Below, one piece after another: positions 1-11,100 of a stretch of 51,503 nt of DNA (position 1 is the stretch's first letter; every line of letters starts with the position of its first letter). The DNA is taken from NCBI GenBank assembly GCA_030295235.1, contig AP026178.1, positions 1-51,503 of the forward strand, read 5' to 3'. The notes below the pieces were generated by a model. It did no database searches. It was not told the DNA's origin and was given only the letters and a program-made list of their open reading frames with translations. Source of the stretch: Fistulifera solaris (Eukaryota > Bacillariophyta > Bacillariophyceae > Naviculales > Stauroneidaceae). Both the position numbers and the translations under genes were made by a program.

Positions 1-271
1 CCTAACCCTAACCCTAACCCTAACCCTAACCCTAACCCTAACCCCAACCCCAACCCTAACCCTAACCCTAACCCTAACCCTAACCCTAACCCTAACTCCT
101 AACCCTAACCCTAACCCTAACCCTAACCCTAACCCTAACCCTAACCCTAACTCCTAACCCTAACCCTAACCCTCCCTAACCCTAACCCTAACCCTAACCC
201 TAACCCTAACCCTAACCCTAACCCTAACCCTCCTAACCCTAACCCTAACCCTAACCCTAACCCTAACCCTG
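1..271. repeat. Telomere, CCCTAA repeats
   Basis: Nearly uninterrupted CCCTAA hexamers on the + strand, so the chromosome end lies to the left and the G-rich strand is TTAGGG. A few irregular units occur (CCCCAA near 43-55; extra CTCCTAA or CCTCC units near 95, 150, 173 and 230). These may be natural degenerate repeats or read errors. The array stops abruptly at about 270 and unique sequence begins at once, with no long subtelomeric satellite. Confidence 0.98.
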
Positions 272-320
272 CCAACCAATACAATTCAACTGGGTGTAAC
301 GGCAGCAAGTATTCAGTGCT

Positions 321-1613
321 GTGTATCCTTTGAAGTTGAGTGCAGCAGCCATGATTCTCTCATGTTGGGAAGCTTCCCAACGTCACAATACTTCCTTTCT
401 TTTGACGAGTGGTGAACAAGGCAACATCCATCAGATTTTACACGACAACGACACAAATTCCTTCGACTGCAAAGTGTGTATGATATTTGCGTGTGGAGAA
501 AATTTGTGCTACGCCAAACTTGAATCGACTATTCTTCTCATTCAAAACAAATACCCACAATCAACAATTGTAGGCGGAGTCTGTACCAGTGGCTTTGTCT
601 CGCTTCCCAGCAGCAGTCTGCCCGGTGACCTTGCCAACTTGTCCGAATCGAAGTGAACGATATCATGAAAACTTGGGTTGCCCTGTGACCATTGGTGTCG
701 AGGAAAACAGAACCTGGTTGCAAACTTAGTGCACATGGTACAAGGACATCAGTACATTGTTGAGACAGTAGAAGAAGGGATATTTGGTATTATGATGGGA
801 GGAGATGTGCCGGTACGATCAGTGGTGTCACGAGGTATGCGCAGTATGACATTAAATGGCCCGCCACGCTTCGAGACGCCGTTTTGGGTCAAGGAAGCGC
901 AGTATTTACGATTCGGCGACGATGGATACATATTTCCCGATTCCTCCGCACCACCTTATCACCAGATATTGAGTATTGAAGATCGATCTACTGGAAAGTA
1001 TACACTTACATGGAAATGATGCGGCAGTTTGGTCGAGCTTCGCTGGTGGGCTTCGCGATTCGGATGGAGATGGCTTTACATTATGCAATGTGCATCAACT
1101 TTCGAGCATGGTCGACTTCTTTTACTGTTTGATGAATCTTTGGGAAGCGAGTCCTTGCAAGGAAAGAACATGGATTTATTTGAAATTGATGGAGACGCTT
1201 GCTTACATGATATGGATTTGCGAATGCAGCAACTGCAAGATGCATTGAAAGATGCCGGGGGCTCTCATGATTAGTTGCAATGGACGTGGACCGGAAGCAA
1301 GCCACTTAATACGCGAGGAGATGGCAGATGCAAAGCGATTTCGAAAGGCTTTTCCAAATATTCCTTGTCTGGGATTTTATGCGGAGGAGAAATCGGTCCA
1401 CTGGCTCAGTCTGCACGACAAGAGGTGTTTCAGTATGGCAAGGTGAGTGAAATAGAAAGCTCGGAATACTACTTTGATTGCATTGACTTACTTTTATCGA
1501 ATATCTGTCAAAAATCAAAGGCTGCTTTACAAGGATTTACGGTAGTCTTCGCAGTTTTGTGGGTACCCAAAGATCGATCTGGGTACATTTCATTTGGACG
1601 ACGGCAAAGATAA
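321..1613 (+). CDS. FIST-domain (FIST_N/FIST_C) protein, frame-broken, next to telomere
   Basis: FIST domains are sensory/ligand-binding modules found in bacteria and in F-box proteins such as FBXO22. Conserved pieces lie in order but in different frames: an N-terminal part (321-656), a segment with MMGGDVPVRSVVSRGMR (about 780-850), GALMISCNGRGPEASHL (about 1258-1310), FPNIPCLGFYA continuing as GGEIGPLAQSA (about 1350-1412), and a C-terminal ALQGFTVVFAVLWVPKDRSG (about 1527-1586). A probable intron spans 1443-1520 (GTGAGT...AAAG). No F-box was recognised. The true start is unclear: the first open frame begins only ~50 bases after the telomere repeats and has no obvious ATG context, so the 5' end may have been lost at the chromosome end. 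Frame breaks fall near 660, 1020, 1250 and 1385. Confidence 0.7.
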
Positions 1614-1753
1614 TGTAAACCGTTTTTGCTAATCCTATCACTTTGTAAGAGAGGAACGACTTTCACGCATACGATGATTTGAATTTATGATGATTAATTT
1701 GGTAATTGATTTCACAAATACTATATGTTGAGTCAACTAGCTCTCAATCGTTA

Positions 1754-3000
1754 CCTGTGTAGGGGATCGCTTCCGCCTAGGGATTCAATCTCATATAGTT
1801 GAATATTTGCTGTATCATCGTTGGTCGCCCGGTGACGGAATGCCGTAATTGCAGTTGCTAAACGGAGTCGCCCATCGATTCTTCTATCCCTAAGGACCGA
1901 GCACTCACTGCCCAATACCTTCCCGCCTCCAGCGGAAGACTTTCGGTCTTTCATGTCGCGGAGCAACTCTTCAATATCTTCCGGAACGAATGAGCAATAC
2001 TTTGCCAAATGAACGGACGCCATGTTTTGTGCTGCTTGATAAATGCAATTGAGTTTGATGGGTAGTAGACTGACGCCTCGCTTGCTTTTTGACAGGAATA
2101 TGCTAACAAAACAACAACGGATTCCCACTTGCCCCGAAGGACTTGACGACAAGGCCCTTGCACTGTCATCTTCAAATCGGAATAAGTGGCTGAAAATACT
2201 TCAATCTGTTTTCGCCAGACACTGATACTGAAAGACGATCTTCGTCGCATGTCATGTAAAGTGACATGGTCCGTTGAGGGGAATGTCTTCCGAGTGCGTC
2301 GGCATTCCATCCGGGCCCGGATAAAAGGAGTTCAGCGGCGATCCTTTCCCGTAACTGGAAGCAATTTGTGGATGTGGATAGTATACAGGGTAACTGTTGA
2401 AGTAGTATGGATAAGGAGGAGTTGTGGGCTGCAGAAAATCCTGATGTCGCTCGTCTTGGTGGGGTATTGAAATGATGAATGCAGACCTGCATCGTTCTTA
2501 TGGGAATCGCCCTTTGAAGGATATCTCGAAATGGGATTGCTCCAAGATTGTTTTGTGTTGAAAATGTTGATAGTGATGATAGCTGTAAGGATCCCACTGG
2601 ACAGGTGCGCAGTGACCCGTTGAATGATGCGGATTGTCAGGGTAAAGGGCTGCCTCTCAATACCAGCAATTTCATCCGTGGAACTGATGAGTGGTTGAGA
2701 ATAGAGCACGATGCTCGCCATAATGCGGAAACGGTTGTTGCTTGTAAGGAGGAACTGAATTTGCAAGATACAGAAAACAATGCACAGATGGTGAGATATC
2801 TTATAGAATGGAGTAATCGACGATCAATAATTTCGCCTCACCTGGATAAGAGCCACCGCTTGTGCGCCTTTCTGAGTAGTCATAGTTGTAGCATGGATGC
2901 TGGTGAATGGAGGACCTGGATCTGGTGCTGTCTACGTTGTCGGAATAACAATTGCTGTGAAACGCCGATCGATCTGTGAAGCCAAAGTTTTGTAAACAAC
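1754..3000 (-). CDS. Diatom tandem-family protein with Cys/His motif, copy 1 (frame-broken)
   Basis: First of three tandem relatives on the minus strand. The family core reads, across several frames: SLYMTCDEDRLS, WRKQIEVFSATYSDLKMTVQG, GQVGIRC, VYYPS, IYQAAQNMASVHLAKYCS and KDRKSSAGGGK, followed by IDGRL. Upstream (about 2260-2480) is a Pro/Tyr/Ser-rich, probably disordered N-terminal stretch. The paired Cys after GQVG and the later His/Cys suggest a small metal site, but the second His of the other copies is Tyr here. At least three frames are used within ~60 bases around 2070-2130, so this copy is the most damaged of the three. The family looks like an expanded diatom family of unknown, possibly nuclear, role; that is recognition by pattern, not a database result. 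The N-terminal limit is approximate. Confidence 0.55.
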
Positions 3001-3939
3001 AAACAGCAAAGTAAGAAAGCTTCAGTTGCCGGATGTCTTCTTACAGTGATGATGTCTTTTCTAATCCAAGAACACGAGATTGCGTACTTAAGCTGATGCA
3101 AGTGTGGCATGTTCACACTCAATGGCGATCCTTTGAGGTCCGAAAAGGTCGGCGCTTCCAATCGTTGCCTTTTCGAGAATCCAAATGCTTTCCATTTTGC
3201 TCCGAGTCGTCGAAGCTTCTTGATAAACTCTTTTCATTGTCATAATAATCACCTTCCATTCTTCCTCTTCAAGGAGATGTTTGTTCATCACATGCCTGCC
3301 GCTGGGGCGGCGCTTGCTGCAAAATAAATGCGAAGGGCGACGAAAAGCACAAGCCGAAACGCCGAAAAATGTGAGAACGTGACACGTGACTCGAACTGAC
3401 ATTCGGAAAGGTATATTCATAATTGCTGTTTGAAGAATTACATAGGACTTTACACCGTACGGTGAACAGTTTTGTGGATTAAAAGTGCGAAAATCTTCCC
3501 AAGACTTCGCAGATGACTAAGCGACCTCGCAGCTCAGTACCATTGCTCGCGTAGAACGCGGGCACGGAAATTTGTCATTGTCCTTGTGGTTCTGTGGCAT
3601 GTGCATTTTGAACTTTCGCTTTCCGTATTCCGGCGTCCGTCCTTCGTTGCTCGCCGTCGTTATTCGTTACGGTTTACTCCGGAGTACTAGTTAGTCATTC
3701 GTTTTGACCGGGTTAGGGTTAGGGTTATAGAAAGTAAAACTTGTACTGGTAAAACAACGCAAGCGAGGAATAAACGAGCAAAACAAGAAACAAGCAACGA
3801 CGCGACAAGAGAAAAACATTTCATTATTGTTTGTATTACAACGTATTGTTATAAAATGATGAGTAAATAAAGATAACTAGAAAGTTCGAATCAAAGACGA
3901 TTGAAGTCGTCACAACGTCATTCTTGATTTGAAAAGTAC
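3000..3939. other. Intergenic stretch without a supported gene
   Basis: Short open frames here have no recognisable similarity. A minus-strand piece around 3090-3290 (LEEEEWKVIIMTMKRVYQEA) has somewhat protein-like composition and might be an upstream exon of copy 1, but no splice signals decide it. The stretch holds the inverted telomere-like tract at 3711-3727. The 3750-3850 part is A-rich. Confidence 0.5.
3711..3727. repeat. Interstitial telomere-like tract, inverted
   Basis: The + strand reads GGTTAGGGTTAGGGTTA, just under three TTAGGG units. Its orientation is opposite to the terminal CCCTAA array, 3.4 kb away. Such a tract can mark an old end-joining or repair event, or be chance. Confidence 0.75.
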
Positions 3940-5086
3940 TCAGATCGAAACTGCATCGTTCCAAGACGCAGGCGCATCGCTTTCATACCAGAGTCTTCCG
4001 TCAATTTCAATAATGCCCATCGAGCGTGCTCCGACGGCCCAATATTCCTTGCCGCTTCCTGCCGATGATTTACGGTCTTTCTTCATCAATTCGGCCCGAA
4101 TGGAAGCCGGACGCGCGTACAATGCTTCACTAGATGAACCGACGACATGTTCTGAGCGGCTTGGTAGATACAGCCTCAGTTTCGATGGGTAGTAGACAGC
4201 ACCGCGAGCTCTTCTTGATGGGAATATCAGCGCAGTGACGACAGCGCACTCCGACTTGTCCCGCGTGAATCTTGCGGTTGCGGCCTTGAACGGTCATCTC
4301 GATATCCGAGTACGTCGCGGAAAACAATTCAATTTGTTTGCGAATGAGGCACTGATACTCGGAAAGACTATCGGCGTCGCAGGCAAGGTACAGAGACGTT
4401 GTTCTGGACTCGGTAAAGTCTCGGGGACTTTCGACTTCGGCAACCGCTTCCTCGGTCTCTTGTTGAAAATGAAAGTATCTGCGTACTCGTATGATTCGAC
4501 GCCGGTAACAAGAATCGGTTGTCAACTCCGTATTGCATCGAATCTGACTCGCTGGCGAACGGATTGGGAGTAACTGACGCAAATTGTTGCGTGCGGGGAT
4601 AAATCCATTGCGTGTAGTCATGGATTCCTTCAAAGCCAGTAGAAAGCGGACCGTCTTCTGCAAATGAGTGGACCTGGAGCTCGGGAAAGCTACTTGTGGC
4701 TAGATGACCATGATAGTGGTGACACTGGTCGCCCCATCGGCGATTGGCTAGGCGAAACGACGAATAACTACCGTGAACCATGTCGGCGTGGGCGGAGCTT
4801 CTGTCTCTGCGGAAAACGCGGGCATGTGTTCGTCCGCTGCGTAGAGAAAATCAACGGGATACGGCACGGAAGATCCTACATAGAAAGCCGGAAATGCCTC
4901 GACTGGTGGGTTGCTAGACCCATGATGCCACGATTTGTGGCGCTTTCCTTCAACACGAAAGCAAGCAATTTTGTGAGAGACTTTGCATGAACTGGCTGTA
5001 CTCGTTGACCGCTCGAAAAGCTTTGAGCTTACCTGCACATCCTTCGTCATGATTCCTTTCTGCCTTATCGAATGCGGTAAAACCAC
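3940..5086 (-). CDS. Diatom tandem-family protein with Cys/His motif, copy 2 (frame-broken)
   Basis: The best preserved core of the family. It reads SLYLACDADSLSEYQCL, RKQIELFSATYSDIEMTVQG, then GRNRKIHAGQVGVRCRHCAD, IPIKK, QAAQNMSSVHLVKHCTRV, ASIRAELMKKDRKSSAGSGK, EYWAVGARSMGIIEIDGRLW, and ends at a stop at 3940-3942. CxxC (RCRHC) plus HxxxHC (HLVKHC) is a plausible zinc site. The N-terminal ~200 residues are low complexity, with segments such as HGSYSSFRLANRRWGDQCHH (about 4720-4780) and FPAFYVGSSVPYPVDF (about 4850-4900). The start is uncertain, with an ATG at 5086 the furthest candidate. Frame breaks lie near 4130, 4270, 4400 and 4760. Same strand and order as copies 1 and 3, so the array arose by tandem duplication. 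Confidence 0.65.
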
Positions 5087-5783
5087 TGATAATCTTAGTC
5101 CTGCTTTCCTCGGTATGCCAAGAATCTTGTGCGTGAATTGCTGCTACAGGAGTAATGAAATCAGCGCTACTTCGTTAGATATTCCGGTAGAGAGGTGTAC
5201 CCGCTCTCTTTCCGCTTTTGTACATACCTTTGTCTTCAACCAAATGGATGCTTTCCTTCCGGTGTTGCACGGCTGGTAAAGATCACCAGCTGGTGCATTT
5301 CCTGGATACTTGAGCGGCGACTGGTGAACCAGTTGCTGTTTTGCCTCCTTGGCAAGGGAACAATCTTCTCGTTTTGGTATGGGTTCATGTTGGTGGATTT
5401 ATGTGTTTATGTGTTCCCCTGTTAAGCAAGTATGTGTATGGCGGATAGGTTTTCGCGTGAAGCCCGATTTAAGAATGACCTTCCGAAATCCAGTGAGATC
5501 CGCAAAGCCCTTGCATCAGAGTAGCGAATTCGAGTGCGTCACCCAGTACGTTGATACAGATCTAAAACACGATCTCCTGGATCTTTTGTTTCGAAACTTG
5601 CGAATCCGTTTTTGCGTCCTCGGGACCCTCTACGGAATCATCGACTGAATTTATCTTCACGAAACTGCCAATTGATGTGCAATCTGCATTAATCGACGAA
5701 CTACATTACTAAGGACAAATTACCGAGACCGTCGATTCATTTTACTTTGTCTTATTGATTGAACCTACAAAACAACGACCATC
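5087..5783. other. Spacer between family copies 2 and 3
   Basis: Short open frames on both strands show no recognisable protein. No strong repeat or hairpin was seen. It separates two tandem copies, so it probably holds the promoter of copy 2 and the 3' end of copy 3. Confidence 0.5.
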
Positions 5784-7025
5784 TCAAGGCCCAAAGTGGC
5801 CGAATCCGTGTTGATTGTAAGAGGCCAAAACGTTATGTTCGAACCAGAGCCTCCCATCGAGCTCAATAACCCCTTGCGTGCGCGCCCCTACCGCCCAGTA
5901 ATTCTTTTACCGCTACCAGCCGAAGACTTGCGATCTTTTTCAGCAGTTCCGCGCGAATGAAGGAAGGGACAAGAGTGCAGTGCTTACTTAGGTGAACTGT
6001 TGCCATGTTTTGAGCGGCTTGGTAGATGCAGCTCAGTTTTGATGGATAGTAGACGGCTCCGCGGGCTCTTTCTTTACCGGCAAATGGGCGCAGTGGCGAC
6101 AGCGGACGCCGACTTGTCCCGCTTCAATGTGACGGTTTCGGCCTTGACAGTCAACTCTATGTCTGAGCTCGTGGCACAGAATAGTTCAATTTGTTTACGA
6201 ATGAGGCATTGATATTCGGAAAGACTTTCGTGGTCGCAAGTCATGAAAAGCGGAGCAGAGTGAGGAACAGAGGTTCCTGTCATTGCTGTTTTCATCAAAT
6301 GCCGATAGTCTTGGCAATGTTCGTGATCGTCTCCAAAACCGTGATGGGCGTTGGGTGGATACTGCGGAGGTGCAACAAGGCATCCTTGGTCGCCTTGCTG
6401 CCAGTACGGGTGGACACTCATGCCGTGGTGATAATTATAGCTAACGTGGCTCCCTTCGTGCTGAAGATGATGATTGCTGAAGTAATGGTATTGTTCGAAG
6501 GGCCCTGGCCGGGCTCCATGTACATTGCTTGTTCGTCAATCTGCATCCGTCGATACTTGTCGAAGGGGACCTCATCCCTCGAATCTTTCAAATAACTCTT
6601 CGGCTTTGCTTTCAGAACAACCAACAGATGGCGGATATGGAATTCGACGAAAATGGGTTGTGTTACAACGTGCGTGTTGGTCGATGAGTACCTTTCCCTG
6701 TCGGTTAACTAAAGGGAACACGTTGTCGCCATTTTCGGCACGGCCTTCAAGTCAATTTTGACAAGATTGTTAGTGTTAAAGTTCGTCGTTGAAGAGCAAT
6801 CAGCTTCTCGAGGGATACTCTACCATAGCGCTGGTCTTTGTCTGAAATACGATCCTCCTCGACTCGCAAGGTGCTGTGTAAATAATTCTGATGAGGGTTG
6901 TAAGAAAAGTCTCCTTGTTGCAGCGATTCAAACAGGCTTGTTAGAGAAAGTTTCCAAAGATAGGATCCGTGCAGCTGTGACATGCTTTCCGCGTACCTTG
7001 ATTGTTTGCTAAATTCGGTCCCCAT
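5784..7025 (-). CDS. Diatom tandem-family protein with Cys/His motif, copy 3 (frame-broken)
   Basis: Core segments in order on the minus strand: SAPLFMTCDHESLSEYQCL and RKQIELFCATSSDIELTV (6150-6255), then GQVGVRCRHCA (about 6090-6125), NMATVHLSKHCTLVPSFIRA, ELLKKDRKSSAGSGK, and GRLWFEHNVLASYNQHGFG before the stop at 5784-5786. The CxxC ... HxxxHC pattern is intact. Upstream is a His/Tyr/Gly/Pro-rich stretch with HPYWQQGDQGCLVAPPQYPP and MYMEPGQGP (6380-6530). An ATG at 7025 opens a frame (GTEFSKQSRYAESMSQLHGS) that may be the real N-terminus but is not conserved visibly in the other copies. Function unknown; possibly nucleic-acid binding from the metal-site pattern (inference). Confidence 0.62.
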
Positions 7026-8184
7026 GAACTGTTTCCGCTTGTTTCAATTTGTCGATCCATGTTTCCGAGAAACGTTGATGTTGCTTTGAATATTACAAAG
7101 TAGTCGATTGTACAGCCATCACATTTTGTGGACAGGCTTGAAAAGAGCTTTGTTTGTCATCGGCGTTCTGCACGTTGCGACCATGTTGACTTTGTTGGAC
7201 TTTGAAGAGAAGCCGGCTGCCTCGCGGTTACAAAGTACATGTGAGGTCCTTCTTAATGGCAACTGCTATTTTGTGTACATCGACGCTGGCTCGCCAAGTC
7301 TGTAGTTGAACATAACGATTTTGGGGAAGCTAATTTGTTTATGTTTTGTGTTTCATGGGACGATTTATTGTAACGACGCCCGAGGTTCGAAACGGAAAAT
7401 GAGCTCTTTGCGAACACTGCCTGAAGAGATTCTTACAGTCAACAAGCAACCGTACTATATGAAAATGTGTCTCAATTCGTTTGAGCGGGCAGAAAATCTT
7501 TCAATTGATCTCCAGTTTGTAAATAGGCCAGTTATTCATGGAGCTTACACCATGCGGAGAAGAGAGTCGATTTCAGGGAACAACGTGCTGGCAATCTCGT
7601 CGACATCTGGAAGGCCGAATATGATTACAGCGTCGGTTACGGTCCATTCTTGATACCCACAACTGATGTTCGAATATGAGTGTAATGAAGGAGAGCACAA
7701 GTAGTCATCTTGTACTTGTATTTCAATCATCGTTGTTCTGCGATTGCTCAGGAAATTGGTAGGTACGGGTACTTGTAGAAGTACCGTACATTTCACCTTG
7801 GCCTCGTAGAGGAAATCTATCGACAGAGGGGACCCGGAGGTTGTCTTCCCGAGAACTATATAGACTATAGACTGAAGTGTAAGCAGAACTTTATCACGAC
7901 TGTTTTGGTCACGCACCAACCGCAACAGCACACGAAGCGGCGTCTGTGTGACCGAATGTTGAAAGGTCATCGTCATCCTCGCGTCCGAGAGGATCCTGAA
8001 GGTGTGGGAGACAGAAAATAAAAGCGGAACGGACGCGAGACGACGAGAAAAGATTATCATTATGCGCCGCAAGTCGTAAACAGCAAGCGCTTTAAAAGAC
8101 TCTGCATTGCAGATCTGTTTCGATTCTGCCTATTTTACTTTAACTCGGTAAGAAGGCTATTATAAAACTAGCAACCTTCTTACA
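7026..8184. other. Intergenic; two uncertain opposing open frames
   Basis: A 115-codon frame (+, 7306-7653) and a 175-codon frame (-, 7545-8072) overlap antisense. Neither resembles a family I know, and neither has a convincing start context. The minus one is long enough to be real but lies exactly where the ARF-GEF promoter should be. Treated as non-coding until transcripts say otherwise. Confidence 0.4.
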
Positions 8185-11100
8185 ATGGAACAGGACAGCG
8201 CTTCGTCTACGGAGTCGCCAGTTCGAATGACCGGATTATTTGCGGGCTTGACTGTCGCGGTCGAAGAGGAAACCCCTAGATTGAGTAACAATAGTAGACG
8301 CGCGATGCAATCGCCGCCAAGTGATACGATTAATCTTCAAGCTCCTTCTTTGCTGCGACCTACCGAAGACGATCTCGTAGAACAGCTTCCGGTGCCTCAG
8401 ATTGAAGATGAGTCAAGGGGCACTTGAGGAAACCATTCCTGCCCTTCCGCACGCCGAAGAGGAACAACAGAATGGAGTTGAAACTCAAGAAGCGACTTCT
8501 GCCGAAGACATCCCGCCTACCGTGGAAAACAAGGAAGAAGGTGCCGAGGAGCCACAGGCTGATCCTTCTCTATCCGATGCGCCCGTCGACGAAGAGCCTG
8601 CAGATTCTACTGCTGAATCTCCCCTAGACGATGTTTCCCCGGACTCACAGCCAAATATGAACACAGCTGATGCTCTAGTGAGTTCGTACTCTAGCTACTT
8701 TAGCGGGTGGTTCGATCGGCAGCGCCCGCGTCAGCTGCGGAACCCACGGAAGACGTGACCGAAGGGGCAGCAGCAGAACCTGACGTATCTGGAGTTGATG
8801 AGGTGCAGGTTTCGAATGATGAGGAGGCTGTTCAGGAGTCTCCTGCTGACGACGGGGTTCAGCAGTTAAAGAAAGACGAAGCAGAGCTTTCTGTTGATGA
8901 AGCGACTGTCACTGACGCGAAATCGCCCTGTGATCGTCCCGCTATTATTCAAGTGCCTCTGCCGAGCAACTTCCTGGACCAGAACAGTCACCGGAATCAC
9001 AAGATAATGGACTGCAGCAATCAGTTGCGGCGCAAGGCCCAGCGGACACGGTAACCAACAGCGGAGGTCTTGTCGAGACTTCTGACGCACCCTCTCAGGA
9101 AAAGAAATGAATGAAGAGGATAAACACCACTTAGAGGACGCATTCGATCATTCTGAGCCCAACGAAATGCCCTCCTCTGCCCCGCTTCCTATCCATGAAC
9201 GTCGAACTTCATCTGACCAGGTCAAATTAAAGATGAAACGCCGATTCCGGATCCCGATGGCACGCTTCGCTTGCTTCGGAAATTCGCGCACAAGACTCGT
9301 CAGAATGTGATTTCAACGTACGGAGGCAAGAAAGGAAGACCTATCATGAGCTATATTTTTCGTGCAAAAGAGGATCCTGTATTTGTTCCTTACCGTGAAT
9401 TGATGGATATCTTGTTTGAAGAAGGAGAAGAAGAAGAGATACCCGACGAATCAGATCGCGTCGTGAATGCTGTAATGGGCGAAGCGGGTGATACAGCGGA
9501 CCGCGCTCGGCGTGCACTTACTGCGTTTGTAAACTTATTTTCGATGTGGGGCCATGCTAGCTCGCGCAACTTCGAAAAGAAAGACCGCAAGGGTCAGCTT
9601 GAATTTTCGCCCTCTTGTTGTGTTTTCGACGCAGCTTCGAGCTGGTGGCACACGGGTGCCTCGATGGTGTATCTGTGGCGCTTGGTAGAGTAGGCGAGCA
9701 GGAGAATAAGGTCGTCATTGACATGCTTACCCAATCCGTATTCAATGCAGATCTCAGCCTTGACCGAAACGAACTAGCTGCCATGAACTTTGGTTAGTGG
9801 CTGTCGCACCGTAGATAACGGAGAAGCGCTACCCATGGTGGATATTTGTTGCAATCGATTCGAACGCTTTACCATGTTTACTTAACCACCGAATCAATGT
9901 CGAATCGCACCACTGCACGTGCTGCGTTGCAACAGCTCACCACAAGCGTCTTTAACCGTGTGGTTCTCTACACAGACACGGGATAAAGATGGAGCCAACC
10001 AAAGACCATTTTCCTTCGGAGAACCACAGAGACGTGTTCTTAGTGTTGCGGTCGCTTTGCAAGCTCAGTATGCGCAGTCTACCTGATGTAGACAGTGCAG
10101 GTTCTTTGTGGGATTGCAAGCGAGTGGAAGCGCTGATACATGGGATGAGAGACAGGATGCTACCCAAGGTAGTCGCAGTACGCTGACCAATGGAGGAGGC
10201 GAAGCGGGACACGAACACGCGCATTTACTTTTACGTCAGCGATTCATCCTGCTCTTGAGTCAAAACTCCTGGCATTGGAGCTCATTTTGTACGTGCTTCA
10301 ACACATGAATGTCACAAAAGAATTCATCGAGAAAAGTGGGCCGCAATTTCACACTGCTATCAAGAACTATCTCTGTGTTTCTCTTCTGAAAACTGCACTT
10401 CAGACAACACAGACGTGGTGAATCTGAGTCTCCGCATTTTCGTGCCTTTAGTTCGTAATTTTCGATCTATTCTCAAGAATGAAATCGAGGCGTTTGTCAC
10501 GAATGTGTTCTTTGTCATTCTCGACTCGAAGAACTCTCCTGCTGAACACAAATCACTAGTCGTCAAGACGTTCGAAGAAATATGTTCAGATCCGAAAACA
10601 TTAGCTGAGATCTTTTGAATTACGACTGCGATCTCAGCGCTGTTGATCTCTTCCACAGGATCGTCAACACACTATCCACTGTTTCGCGTTCTGGCTTGCA
10701 AGAACAATCGCGCGGCAGTACACTATTCATGGGAAGCCAAGGTGTAGCTCGTATTGCAAAACAGCGAAGCGAAAATCGAGTGTTGAGGTTGACGGCGATG
10801 AAGGCACTCCGACAGGTTTTGGCCAGCTTACACGATGTATCATTGAGCCTTTGGCGGCAAATGTAAAACAAAAGGATGAAAATATTCTTAGTCAGAAAGG
10901 CGGCTCGATCTTGGACCAAGAAGCTTTAGACGGCGATGAAAAGCGAAATCTCGTTGAAATTTACGGATCAAAGGTCAAACGACGTAAGGAGGAGACAGAA
11001 ATTATCTTACGTTTCAATCAGAAGCCTTCTGCTGGGATCGCCTATGCAGTCAAGTGTGGACATTTGGACGGGGAAGATCCGAAGGAAGTTGCGAAATACC

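Noticed and set aside
7306-7653. 115-codon + strand frame with a hydrophobic N-terminus
   Set aside because: Signal-like start but overlaps the opposing frame, lacks an identifiable domain and has no conserved copy in the window.
7545-8072. 175-codon minus-strand open frame
   Set aside because: Unbroken in a region where true genes are broken every few hundred bases, but its protein has no recognisable pattern and it lies in the expected ARF-GEF promoter. Left as uncertain, not annotated as a gene.
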